Shown: piece after piece, positions 43,805 through 51,798 of the stretch | Numbering within the stretch: position 1 is the first letter of the stretch | Layout: each line of letters opens with the position of its first letter | Assembly: GCA_035517115.1 (NCBI GenBank) | Contig: DATIZL010000084.1 | Location: 1 to 64,000, forward strand | Source: Hyphomicrobium_A sp035517115 | GTDB lineage: Bacteria; Pseudomonadota; Alphaproteobacteria; Rhizobiales; Hyphomicrobiaceae | Reading direction: 5' to 3' | Length of the DNA: 64,000 bases | Position numbers and translations under genes: made by a program | The notes under the pieces: model-generated | Told to the model about the DNA's origin: nothing | The model's database searches: none | What the model saw: the letters and a program-made list of their open reading frames with translations, nothing else

Positions 43805-45019
43805 ATGGCAGGCAACGACGACGATCGCGCGGCAGACCCGAAATGGGCGCCCGAAACCCAGCTCGTGCACGGGGGCGTGCTGCGCTCGCAGTTCGGCGAG
43901 ACCTCCGAAGCACTCTTTCTCACCCAGGGCTTCGTCTACACGAGCGCGGAGCAGGCAGAAGCCCGCTTCAAGAACGAGGACCCGGGCTTTCAATATAGCC
44001 GCTTCGGCAATCCCACGGTGGCCATGTTCGAGGAGCGCATCCGCTTGCTCGAGGGTGCGGAGGAGGCGCGCGCGACCGCGACCGGCATGGCGGCCGTCAG
44101 CGCCGCGCTCCTGTCCTACCTCAAGGCCGGCGACCACGTCGTCTCCGCCCGCGCGCTGTTCGGTGCCTGCCGCTACATCGTTGAGACCCTGTGCCCGCGC
44201 TTCGGCATCGCGTCCACCCTCATCGACGGCACCGACCTCGATGCCTGGCGCAAGGCGATGCGCCCCAACACCAAGATGGTCTTCTTCGAGACGCCGTCGA
44301 ACCCGACGCTGGAGCTCGTCGACATCGCTGCGGTGTCGAAGATCGCGCATGCGGCCGGGGCGCTGGTCGTCGTCGACAACGTGTTCGCGACACCGATGCT
44401 GCAGCGGCCGCTGCGTCACGGCGGCGACATCGTCGTCTACTCGGCGACGAAGCACGTCGACGGCCAGGGCCGCTGTCTCGGCGGCGCAGTCTTGGGCAGC
44501 AAGGAGTTCGTGACGAACCACCTGCAGGAGTTCCTGCGCCAGACCGGACCGACCATGAGCCCGTTCAACGCCTGGGTGATGCTGAAGGGGCTCGAGACCA
44601 TGCCCGTGCGCGTCAAGGCGCAGGCGGAGACAGCCTCTCGCATCGCCGACCACCTCGCCGGACGCCCCGGCATCGGCCGCGTGCTCTACTGCGGGCGCCC
44701 CGACCATCCGCAGGCGGACATCGCGCGCCGGCAGATGACGGGCGGCGGCCAGATGGTGGCGTTCGAGGTCGAGGGCGGCAAAGCCGGCGCCTTCCGCTTC
44801 CAGAACGCGCTTCGCCTCATCTGCATCTCCAACAACCTCGGCGACGCCAAGAGCCTCATCACGCACCCGGCCACGACCACCCACCACCGCATCGGGCCGC
44901 AGGCGCGCGCCGAGCTCGGCATCACGGACGGCATGCTGCGGCTTTCCGTCGGGCTCGAGGCCTTCGCGGACCTTGCCGCCGACATCGAGGGCGCCCTAAA
45001 GGTCGCACGAAAAGGCTGA
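43805..45019 (+). CDS. metZ: O-succinylhomoserine sulfhydrylase
   Basis: A PLP-dependent enzyme of methionine synthesis that joins sulfide to O-succinylhomoserine to give homocysteine. The start at 43805 follows GAGGAAGCGC closely; an ATG at 43760 lies upstream but would overlap the terminator. PLP lysine in VYSATKHVDGQGR, ATGMAAVSAALLS, QTGPTMSPFNAW and RLSVGLE are present as in MetZ/MetB-type enzymes. Length 404 is normal. Controlled by the SAM-II riboswitch; apaG and argE follow. Confidence 0.95.
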   Translation: MAGNDDDRAADPKWAPETQLVHGGVLRSQFGETSEALFLTQGFVYTSAEQAEARFKNEDPGFQYSRFGNPTVAMFEERIRLLEGAEEARATATGMAAVSAALLSYLKAGDHVVSARALFGACRYIVETLCPRFGIASTLIDGTDLDAWRKAMRPNTKMVFFETPSNPTLELVDIAAVSKIAHAAGALVVVDNVFATPMLQRPLRHGGDIVVYSATKHVDGQGRCLGGAVLGSKEFVTNHLQEFLRQTGPTMSPFNAWVMLKGLETMPVRVKAQAETASRIADHLAGRPGIGRVLYCGRPDHPQADIARRQMTGGGQMVAFEVEGGKAGAFRFQNALRLICISNNLGDAKSLITHPATTTHHRIGPQARAELGITDGMLRLSVGLEAFADLAADIEGALKVARKG

Positions 45020-45105
45020 GCGTTGCCGCCTTGCGCAATTGACCCCGGCCGGGGACGGCTTAGAGTCGTGCCCAGGAATGGTGTTCCCGCAGGGATCCTA
45101 CCGGC

Positions 45106-45498
45106 ATGTACGAAGCTGTGACCCGCGGCATCCGCATTCGCGTCACCCCGCACTACCTCGAGGAGCAGTCGACGCCGGAGGAGAGCGAATTCTTCTGGGC
45201 CTACACCATCGACATCGCCAACGAGAGCAACGAGACCGTGCAGCTACGCTCGCGCGTCTGGCGCATCACCGACGGCCACGGCCAGACGGAGGAGGTGCGT
45301 GGCCCGGGCGTCGTCGGCGAGACGCCAACCATCCAGCCCGGCAAGTCGTTCACCTACACCTCCGGGTGCCCGCTGCGCACCCCGTCGGGGATCATGGTCG
45401 GCAGCTATCAAATGGTCGATGCCAAGGGCCAGCTGTTCGACGTGGCGATCCCCGCCTTCTCGCTCGACAGCCCGTTTGCCGTGCGGAGCGTGAACTAG
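45106..45498 (+). CDS. apaG: ApaG protein
   Basis: A 130-residue ApaG protein of fibronectin-III-like fold, linked to Co2+/Mg2+ resistance and diadenosine-tetraphosphate metabolism in enterobacteria. Matching sequence is EAVTRGIRIRVTPHYLEEQS, YTIDIANESNETVQLRSRVW, ITDGHGQTEEVRGPGVVGETP and PTIQPGKSFTYTSGCPLRTP. AGGGA lies upstream of the ATG. It follows metZ, a common pairing in Hyphomicrobiales, with 86 bases between them. Confidence 0.93.
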   Translation: MYEAVTRGIRIRVTPHYLEEQSTPEESEFFWAYTIDIANESNETVQLRSRVWRITDGHGQTEEVRGPGVVGETPTIQPGKSFTYTSGCPLRTPSGIMVGSYQMVDAKGQLFDVAIPAFSLDSPFAVRSVN

Positions 45499-45514
45499 TG
45501 GCGGCCCCTCGCGC

Positions 45515-46690
45515 ATGAACGGGCCCAGCTACTCCGCGGCCGAGCTCCTATCTCGCCTCGTGCACTTCGACACGACGAGCCACAGGTCGAATCTGGGCCT
45601 CGTCTCCTTCGTGGAGGACTACCTCGCGCAGCACGGCGTCGAGAGCCACCTCGTGCCCAATGCCGAGGCCACCAAGGCGAGCCTCTATGCCTCGATCGGC
45701 CCCAGCGGGGTGCCGGGCGTAGCGTTGTCGGGGCACACCGATGTGGTGCCGGTCGAAGGGCAAACCTGGTCGAGCGATCCGTTCGTCTTGACCGAGCGCG
45801 ACGGGCGTTTGTACGGCCGCGGCTCTGCCGACATGAAGGGATTTCTCGCCTGCGTGCTGGCGGCGGTCCCGGATTTCGTGAAGCGCAAGCTCGCGGTGCC
45901 GATCCATCTCGTCTTTTCCTACGACGAGGAGGTGGGGTGCCTCGGCGTGCGCCCGCTCATCGCCGATATCCGGCGCCGCTCTACGCCGCCGCGCATGGTC
46001 ATCGTCGGCGAGCCGACATCGATGAGCGTCGTCGATGCGCACAAGGGGCCCGTGCGCTGGCACATCGAGGTCAAAGGACGAGCGGCCCACTCGAGCATGG
46101 CGCCGCTCGGCGTCAACGCCATCGGGATCGCCGGCAAGCTCTTGCAGGAGCTTGCCCGCATCGAACGGGAGCTCAAGCTCGCCCCCCGCGCCGAGCGTTT
46201 CGATCCGCCTTACGCGACGCTGCAGGTCACGCGCATCAACGGCGGCACCGCCACCAATATCGTGCCCGTCTACTGCCGCTTCGATTTCGACGTGCGCGCG
46301 TTGCCGGGCGTCGACGTCGGCGCCATCGACCGCCGCATTCGCAGTTTCGCCGAGCGCGAGTGCCTGCCCGAGATGCGGCGGGTGGCGCCCGAATCCGGTG
46401 TCGACATCAGGATCGCGAACCAGGTGCCCCCGTTCGCCGCGGGAGCAAAGTCGGAGGCGGTGGCGCTTGCGCTGCACCTCGCAGGCTCCAACGAGACCCA
46501 CGCGGTCTCCTACGCGACCGAAGCCGGTCTGTTCCAGGAGGCGGGGTCGGCGGCCGTCGTCATCGGCCCGGGCGACATCGCGCAGGCGCACGCAGCGGAC
46601 GAGTTCATCGCCAAGGACCAGCTCGATCGGTGCATGGCATTCCTCGATCGCCTCGGCGCCTGGGCGGAACGCGGGGCACCGCCGGGTTAG
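45515..46690 (+). CDS. argE: Acetylornithine deacetylase
   Basis: An M20-family zinc hydrolase of arginine synthesis that converts N-acetylornithine to ornithine. Metal-ligand motifs are GHTDVVPVEG (His), GRGSADMKG (Asp) and the acid pair in FSYDEEVGCLG, with the dimer-side pieces GEPTSMSVVDAHKG and GRAAHSS. Length 391 is normal. The gene is 16 bases after apaG. Together with argD, argF and argH in this window it covers four steps of arginine synthesis. Confidence 0.92.
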   Translation: MNGPSYSAAELLSRLVHFDTTSHRSNLGLVSFVEDYLAQHGVESHLVPNAEATKASLYASIGPSGVPGVALSGHTDVVPVEGQTWSSDPFVLTERDGRLYGRGSADMKGFLACVLAAVPDFVKRKLAVPIHLVFSYDEEVGCLGVRPLIADIRRRSTPPRMVIVGEPTSMSVVDAHKGPVRWHIEVKGRAAHSSMAPLGVNAIGIAGKLLQELARIERELKLAPRAERFDPPYATLQVTRINGGTATNIVPVYCRFDFDVRALPGVDVGAIDRRIRSFAERECLPEMRRVAPESGVDIRIANQVPPFAAGAKSEAVALALHLAGSNETHAVSYATEAGLFQEAGSAAVVIGPGDIAQAHAADEFIAKDQLDRCMAFLDRLGAWAERGAPPG

Positions 46691-46785
46691 TCTCTACTCC
46701 TCACAGCAAAATTCCGTTTCCGGAACTATTGCTGCCGTGCGACGTTTCCTTCGCCGAGGAGAAACGCCAGCGGAGAGGTCTTGCC

Positions 46786-47166
46786 ATGACACATATCGCA
46801 TCCGCGCAGCTCGTAGGGTCCGCGCTGGCGCTGCTGGCGATGATCGCCATGGCGCGTGCCGGCGATCCTCAGATGGTCTACAACAACGCGTGCCGGACCT
46901 GCCATTCCATGAAGGAGGGCGACAACCGCTTGGGCCCCAGCCTTGCCGGCGTCGTCGGCCGCAAAGCGGGCGAGCTGCCCGGCTACGCGTACTCGTCTTC
47001 CATGCAGAACTCCGGCGTCACCTGGGACGAGGCCACGCTGGATAAGTTCATTGCCAACCCCGAAGCGGTCGTGGGCGGCAACAAGATGAAGCCGTTCACC
47101 GGCATCGCCGACGAAGGGCAGCGCAAGGAGATCGTCACCTTCCTGAAGTCGATCAGCGGCAAGTAG
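46786..47166 (+). CDS. Class I cytochrome c
   Basis: A periplasmic haem protein of 126 residues. A signal peptide (MTHIASAQLVGSALALLAMI) precedes the haem site CRTCH at residues 36-40, and the axial methionine lies in GGNKMKPFTG near 101. RLGPSLAGVVGRKAGELPGYAYS is typical of cytochrome c2/c550-type electron carriers. GGAGAGG precedes the ATG at 46786. It would carry electrons in respiration; its partner is unknown. Follows argE after 95 bases, convergent with hslO. Confidence 0.95.
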   Translation: MTHIASAQLVGSALALLAMIAMARAGDPQMVYNNACRTCHSMKEGDNRLGPSLAGVVGRKAGELPGYAYSSSMQNSGVTWDEATLDKFIANPEAVVGGNKMKPFTGIADEGQRKEIVTFLKSISGK

Positions 47167-47169
47167 GCG

Positions 47170-48141
47170 TCACGCGATCTCGCCCGGCTCGAAGCGATAG
47201 CTCGCGGTGCAGAACTCGCACGTTACCTTGATGCTGCCGTCAGGCTCGCGCATGTCGGCGAGGCCCTCCTCCCCGAACGAGCGCAGAAACGCCTCGACCC
47301 GCTCGCGCGAGCAGCGGCAGTAGGCCTCGACCGGCGCCGGCGGCAAAGCGCGCACGCCCTCCTCGTGAAACAGCCGATAGAGCAGCCGCTGCGGGGACAG
47401 CGTCGGATCGAGCAGCTCGTGATCCTCGACCGTCGCGGCGAGGATCTTGGCGCGCTGCCAGTCCTCCGCTTGCTCCTCGTGCAGCTCGCCGTCGTCGGTA
47501 CCCTCTCTCCGCGGCGTCTGCGAACCGCCGGCTTTCGCGAGGCTTTGGATCATCAAGCCGCCTGCACGCCAGTGCCAGCTGCCCGCACCCGCCCGATAGT
47601 GGCGCGCGACCGCCAGGTGCAGAAACGTCGGCAATTGCTCGGACTGGCGGAAGTAGGCGAGCGCTGCCTGCGCCAAGCTCTCCCCCTCGAGCGCGACGAT
47701 GCCCTGGTAGCGGTCCATGTCGCCGCCTTGGTCGATGGTGATGGCCAGATGTCCGCGCCCCAAGAGCGCGCCCTGCTCGATTGGCGCTCCGCTGGCCGCG
47801 AGCTCGGCGAAGCGCCGCTTGTCGTAGCGCGCATATCCGCGCACGTGGCCGCCCGCCTCGAAGTTCACGACGAGGAAATCGATGATGCCGTCCGTCTTGG
47901 TCTGCACGATGAGCTTGCCGGCGAATTTCAGCGCCGCGCCGAGCATCGTCGTCAGCGCGACGGCCTCGCCCAACGCCTGCGCCACCGGAACCGGCATGTC
48001 GTGGCGCGAGAGGATGGTGTCGATGGCGGGGCCGAGGCGCACGAGCCGGCCGATGACGCCGGAGCGCAGGGTGCGGAACGGCAGTACGATGTCGTCGCCG
48101 AGATCGTCCCCGATCTGCGGCGCCGCGGCAGCTTCAGTCAT
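47170..48141 (-). CDS. hslO: Hsp33 redox-regulated chaperone
   Basis: A cytoplasmic chaperone switched on by oxidation. The zinc-binding CxC (YCRCSRERVEAFL) and CxxC (TCEFCTASYRF) cysteines lie at the C-terminus. Its N-terminal domain begins with FRTLRSGVIGRLVRLG and carries the conserved LMIQSLAKAGG-like segment. Length 323 is a little above the usual 290-300 because of a low-complexity insert around residues 205-225 (QTPRREGTDDGELHEEQ). It is contiguous with argF, probably the last gene of the argD-argF-hslO operon. Confidence 0.95.
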   Translation of the reverse strand: MTEAAAAPQIGDDLGDDIVLPFRTLRSGVIGRLVRLGPAIDTILSRHDMPVPVAQALGEAVALTTMLGAALKFAGKLIVQTKTDGIIDFLVVNFEAGGHVRGYARYDKRRFAELAASGAPIEQGALLGRGHLAITIDQGGDMDRYQGIVALEGESLAQAALAYFRQSEQLPTFLHLAVARHYRAGAGSWHWRAGGLMIQSLAKAGGSQTPRREGTDDGELHEEQAEDWQRAKILAATVEDHELLDPTLSPQRLLYRLFHEEGVRALPPAPVEAYCRCSRERVEAFLRSFGEEGLADMREPDGSIKVTCEFCTASYRFEPGEIA

Positions 48142-49089
48142 CTACTGGGCCCCCAAGCACCAGGCGAGGATCGCCTTCTGCACATGCAGGCGGTTCTCGG
48201 CCTCGTCGAACACGACGGACTGCGGCCCGTCGATGACGTCGGCCGTCACCTCGCGCCCACGGTAGGCGGGAAGGCAGTGCATGAAAATGGCGCCCGGCGC
48301 CGCTTGCCGCATGAGCTTGCCGTCAACGCCGAACGGCTCGAGCATCTTCTTGCGGCGCGCGCCGTCGGTCTGGCCCATCGACACCCAGGTGTCGGTGACG
48401 ACGCAATCGGCGCCGCGCACCGCTTGCGCCGCATCGCTGCCGATCGATACCGCGCCCTTCTCGCGCTTGACCCAGTCGATCACCGGCTGCTCCGGGCGCA
48501 GCGCGTCGGGGCAGGCGATCCTCAGCTCGAAGCCAAAGCGCACGGCGGCGTGCATCCACGAGGCGGCGACGTTGTTGCCGTCGCCGACCCAGGCGATGGT
48601 ATGGCCCTTGATGGGGCCCTTGTGCTCCTCGAAGGTCATGATGTCGGCCATGACCTGGCACGGGTGGCTCTTGTCCGTCAGGCCGTTGATCACGGGGATG
48701 GTGGCGCAGCGCGCAAGCTCGAGCAGCGTGGCGTGCTCGTTGGCGCGGATCATGATGGCGTCGACGTAGCGCGAGAGCACGCGCGCGGTGTCCGCGATCG
48801 ACTCACCGCGGCCGAGCTGCAGGTCCGTGTGGTTGAGCGAAATCGTCTGGCCGCCGAGCTGGCGCATGGCGACATCGAAGGAGATGCGCGTGCGCGTCGA
48901 AGGCTTCTCGAACACGGTGACCAGCACGGCATCCTCGATGCCGCGCGGGCGCATCTTGGCCGGCACGCGCTTGCCGGCGCGCTTCATGGCATGCGCCATG
49001 TCGATGATGCGCCGCAGCGTCTTTGTGTCGAGCCCATCGAGATCGAGGAAGTGCCTCGGCGCGGGCGTGATCTTGATTTTGGGGGCCAT
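48142..49089 (-). CDS. argF: Ornithine carbamoyltransferase
   Basis: It makes citrulline from ornithine and carbamoyl phosphate. Carbamoyl-phosphate motif STRTRISF (near residue 58), HPCQ (SHPCQVMAD), ornithine-binding DTWVSMGQ and the catalytic HCLPAYRG are present. The start at 49089 is preferred (GGCGGAGCG upstream); an in-frame ATG at 49125 would overlap argD. Length 315 is normal. Confidence 0.96.
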   Translation of the reverse strand: MAPKIKITPAPRHFLDLDGLDTKTLRRIIDMAHAMKRAGKRVPAKMRPRGIEDAVLVTVFEKPSTRTRISFDVAMRQLGGQTISLNHTDLQLGRGESIADTARVLSRYVDAIMIRANEHATLLELARCATIPVINGLTDKSHPCQVMADIMTFEEHKGPIKGHTIAWVGDGNNVAASWMHAAVRFGFELRIACPDALRPEQPVIDWVKREKGAVSIGSDAAQAVRGADCVVTDTWVSMGQTDGARRKKMLEPFGVDGKLMRQAAPGAIFMHCLPAYRGREVTADVIDGPQSVVFDEAENRLHVQKAILAWCLGAQ

Positions 49090-49121
49090 GACGCTCCGCC
49101 CGCCTAGCGCGGGGGCACCTC

Positions 49122-50390
49122 TCACGAGCTTCTAGTTGCGATGCGCGAAAGGGCGCGCGACAGCCGGCCGGCGGCCTCCGCGATCTCCTCGTCGGAGACA
49201 TTGAGCGGCGGCAACAGCCGCACGACGTCGCCGCCCGCTCCGGCCAGCAGCAGCTTCTCGGCAATGGCCGCCTTGACGAGATCGGCCGTTGGCACCTTGA
49301 GCTTGATGCCCATCAGGAGCCCCTTGCCGCGCACGTCCTCGATGAGATCGGGCTGCTCGTCGTGCACGGCGGCAAGCGCCTGCTTCAAGCGCAGCGCCTT
49401 CTTGCGCACGCCATCGAGGAAGCCCGGCTCGAGCACGGTGTCGAGCACGGCGTTGCCGACGGCGGTCGCCAGCGGATTGCCGCCGAACGTCGAGCCATGC
49501 GTGCCGGCCGTCATGCCCTTGGCCGCCTCCGCGGTGGCGAGCAGCGCACCCAGCGGAAAGCCGCCGCCGATACCCTTGGCGATCGCCATCAGATCGGGCG
49601 TGATGTCGGCCCACTCGTACGCGAACAGAGCGCCGGTACGGCCCATGCCGCACTGCACCTCGTCGAGCACCAGCAAGAGGCCGTGGCGGTCGCACAGCGC
49701 ACGCAAGCCGCGCATGAACTCCAACGGCGCTACGTTGACGCCGCCCTCGCCCTGCACCGGCTCGATCAGGATCGCGGCCGTCTCCGGCCCGATCGCCCGC
49801 TCCACCGCGGCAAGATCGGCAAACGGCACGTGATCGAAGCCTTCGACGGGAGGCCCGAAGCCCTCGAGGTACTTCTCGTTGCCGCCGGCCGAGATGGTCG
49901 CCAGCGTACGGCCGTGGAATGCGCCCTCGAAGGTGATGACGCGCCAGCGCTCGGGACGCCTGCTGACGTAATGATAACGCCGCACCGCCTTGATCGCGGC
50001 TTCGCAGGCTTCCGCCCCCGAATTACAGAAGAAGATGCGGTCGGCGAACGTCGCCCCCACCAGGCGCTCGGCGAGCTTCTCCTGACCGGCGACGCGATAG
50101 AGGTTGGAGGTGTGCCACAGCTTCTCGGCCTGTGCCGAAAGGGCCGCCACGAGCTTGGGGTGGGCGTGGCCGAGGGCGTTCACAGCGACGCCCGAGGCGA
50201 AGTCGAGATAGCGCTCGCCGTTGGCCGCGACGAGCCAGGTGCCTTCTCCGCGCTCGAAGACCAGGTCGTGGCGTGCGTAGGTCGCCATCACCGCCGGTGA
50301 CGCGCCGGTTGTATGGGCTACGGCCTTGGTCTTGTGGTCCGAGGCCGCCACGGATGCGGACATCGGGGCCCGTCCCATTGCAGCGATCAT
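49122..50390 (-). CDS. argD: Acetylornithine aminotransferase
   Basis: A class III PLP-dependent aminotransferase that converts N-acetylglutamate semialdehyde to N-acetylornithine. The PLP lysine lies in LMAIAKGIGGGFPLG, preceded by DEVQCGMGRTGALFAYE. GAEACEAAIKAVRRYHY and GNPLATAVGNAVLD are typical. Length 422 includes an extended N-terminus (MIAAMGRAPMSASVAAS); starts at 50378, 50363 and 50288 are also possible and nothing discriminates well. First gene of the argD-argF-hslO operon. Confidence 0.95.
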   Translation of the reverse strand: MIAAMGRAPMSASVAASDHKTKAVAHTTGASPAVMATYARHDLVFERGEGTWLVAANGERYLDFASGVAVNALGHAHPKLVAALSAQAEKLWHTSNLYRVAGQEKLAERLVGATFADRIFFCNSGAEACEAAIKAVRRYHYVSRRPERWRVITFEGAFHGRTLATISAGGNEKYLEGFGPPVEGFDHVPFADLAAVERAIGPETAAILIEPVQGEGGVNVAPLEFMRGLRALCDRHGLLLVLDEVQCGMGRTGALFAYEWADITPDLMAIAKGIGGGFPLGALLATAEAAKGMTAGTHGSTFGGNPLATAVGNAVLDTVLEPGFLDGVRKKALRLKQALAAVHDEQPDLIEDVRGKGLLMGIKLKVPTADLVKAAIAEKLLLAGAGGDVVRLLPPLNVSDEEIAEAAGRLSRALSRIATRSS

Positions 50391-50403
50391 TCGCTAGAAA
50401 ATC

Positions 50404-50427
50404 AAAAAAGCCGCCTTCCGCGGCGGC
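50404..50427 (-). terminator. Hairpin plus U-tract in the argD leader
   Basis: On the minus strand GCCGCC (50427-50422), loop GCGGAA, GGCGGC (50415-50410) and TTTTTT (50409-50404) make a strong intrinsic terminator. It lies 14 bases before the argD start region and only about 7 bases after the predicted transcription start. Regulatory attenuator or the 3' end of an upstream transcript. Confidence 0.75.
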
Positions 50428-50440
50428 CCTTCAGCGATTG

Positions 50441-50469
50441 TAGATACGCGCGCTCCTCAAGCCTGTCAA
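50441..50469 (-). promoter_or_regulatory. Predicted argD promoter
   Basis: On the minus strand TTGACA (plus-strand TGTCAA, 50464-50469), a 17-base spacer and TATCTA (plus-strand TAGATA, 50441-50446). The -35 is a perfect consensus match. The predicted start is near 50434, directly in front of the terminator-like hairpin. Confidence 0.65.
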
Positions 50470-50938
50470 CGAAACCGCACACGCAGTTTTGGCTTAATCG
50501 TGCGCGGAGCGCGGCCTGTGGAGCACTCAGTTCCTCTTTGTGCCGCAGCAACTTAGAGCCACTGGTGCATAGTTGCATGTGGCGAATATACCACCTTCCC
50601 AGAGCCGCGGCCCCCCTCTTGCAGACGCCGATCTTGAACCTCGGATTCGCCTTGTTGTAGGTTGCGGCCATCGGATCTTGGGGCCTCGCCGCCGTTGGCG
50701 CGAAGCCTCCTCAAAGAGTAGCCGATGCGTGCCCTGGCGAGGCTCGTTGTGCTCGCCGCGTAGGGCAGGCCGATAGTCCAAGCGTCATCCCAGTAAGCGT
50801 CAAAGCCGGTCGGGCCCGTGGCTCTTCGCGGTGGTCGCAGCGTCTTTGCGCTAGGCCTCCGCGCGTCCTCGTCCCGTGCCGAACGTCAACGGGTGTGTGC
50901 CCCCGGGCGCCCGCCCCTGAAGGCTCAGGGAGCGATCT
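50470..50938. other. Intergenic region between argD and gcrA
   Basis: No convincing gene. A minus-strand frame covering 50402-50671 has an improbable composition for these neighbours (mixed cysteine and aromatic content) and no ribosome-binding site. The region probably holds the divergent promoters of argD and gcrA and possibly an unrecognised sRNA. Confidence 0.5.
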
Positions 50939-51487
50939 ATGGCTTGGACGGACGAGCGCGTGGAGCTGTTGAAGAAGCTCTGGGCGGAAGGGTTGAGCGC
51001 TAGCCAGATCGCAGGGCGCCTCGGCAGCGTCACCCGCAACGCCGTCATCGGCAAAGTGCACCGGCTGGGCCTTTCCGGCCGCGCCACCACCTCGCGCATG
51101 AAGAGCCACCGTCCGCGCCAGCGCATGGCCGCCAAGCGCATGGCGAAGACGCGCTTCTCGCCTCTGGGCAACCCCGCATTCCGCGCGCTCTATCAGGCCG
51201 AGGCCGATCCCTTCACCCCGCCGGTGGAGGAGCTCGTCATTCCCATGAACGAGCGCAAGTACATCCAGACGCTGACTGAATGCAGCTGCCGCTGGCCGAT
51301 CGGCGACCCGCAGGCTGCCGACTTCCACTTCTGCGGCAAGAACAAGGTGCCAGGCCTGCCCTACTGCGAGTTCCACGCACGCCGCGCCTTCCAGCCGCCG
51401 CAGACGCGCCGCCGCGAGCGCGAGCTCGTCGAGCCGGTCACCGCGACCGCCGCGGATGCCGCCGCGCCGCGCAAGGAGCAGGTCTGA
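50939..51487 (+). CDS. gcrA: GcrA cell-cycle regulator
   Basis: GcrA is an alphaproteobacterial regulator that binds sigma70-RNA polymerase and CcrM-methylated GANTC promoters to run the cell cycle. The N-terminal helix-turn-helix MAWTDERVELLKKLWAEGLS and SVTRNAVIGKVHRLGLSGR are nearly consensus. The C-terminal domain binding RNA polymerase contains ECSCRWPIGDPQAADFHFCG and PGLPYCEFHARRAF. Length of 182 residues is normal. Convergent with the phoB remnant. Confidence 0.96.
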   Translation: MAWTDERVELLKKLWAEGLSASQIAGRLGSVTRNAVIGKVHRLGLSGRATTSRMKSHRPRQRMAAKRMAKTRFSPLGNPAFRALYQAEADPFTPPVEELVIPMNERKYIQTLTECSCRWPIGDPQAADFHFCGKNKVPGLPYCEFHARRAFQPPQTRRRERELVEPVTATAADAAAPRKEQV

Positions 51488-51510
51488 GCGGGAGTGGCTA
51501 GCCTGCCAAT

Positions 51511-51768
51511 TTAAGCGTCGGCGCAGTCGCCGAATACGTAGCCGGCCGAGCGCACGGTGCGGATCAGGTCGCGCTCGTTGCCGCGGATGAGCGCCTTGCG
51601 CAGGCGTCCGATGTGCACATCGACGATGCGCTCATCGGTCAGCATGATGATCGGCACGTTGCGTGAATCCGTTTTCGAGCGCAGGCGCCGGCACAGCTCA
51701 ATGCCCGACACGCCGGGCAGCATCCAGTCCAACACCACGAGGTCGGGATGCAGTGCAGCGAAAGCCGC
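51511..51768 (-). pseudogene. phoB: Remnant of a PhoB-type response regulator (phoB)
   Basis: Fragment of a phosphate regulon response regulator. The reading begins AFAALHPDLVVLDWMLPG, the middle of a receiver domain with the phospho-acceptor Asp in VVLDWM, and goes to VPIIMLT. It then jumps directly to DERIVDVHIGRLRKAL and ends SAGYVF, the end of the PhoB winged-helix domain. The first about 45 residues are missing (in-frame TGA at 51769-51771), and about 115 residues between MLT and DER are deleted, including the beta4-alpha5 face and the DNA-recognition helix start. It is directly downstream of phoR. Not functional. Confidence 0.8.
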
Positions 51769-51798
51769 TCACCGCCTTACAAGCTTCGGTAGAGGCGC

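Noticed and set aside
45937..46785. Frame running into the cytochrome c gene from within argE
   Set aside because: The argE frame carries M20 motifs; the extended frame is arginine-rich. Only the part from 46786 is the cytochrome c gene.
47365..49107. 580-codon plus-strand frame
   Set aside because: Shadow of hslO and argF, which have unmistakable motifs on the opposite strand.
50402..50671. 89-codon minus-strand frame in the argD-gcrA gap
   Set aside because: No ribosome-binding site, and the frame runs through the promoter and terminator hairpin of argD.
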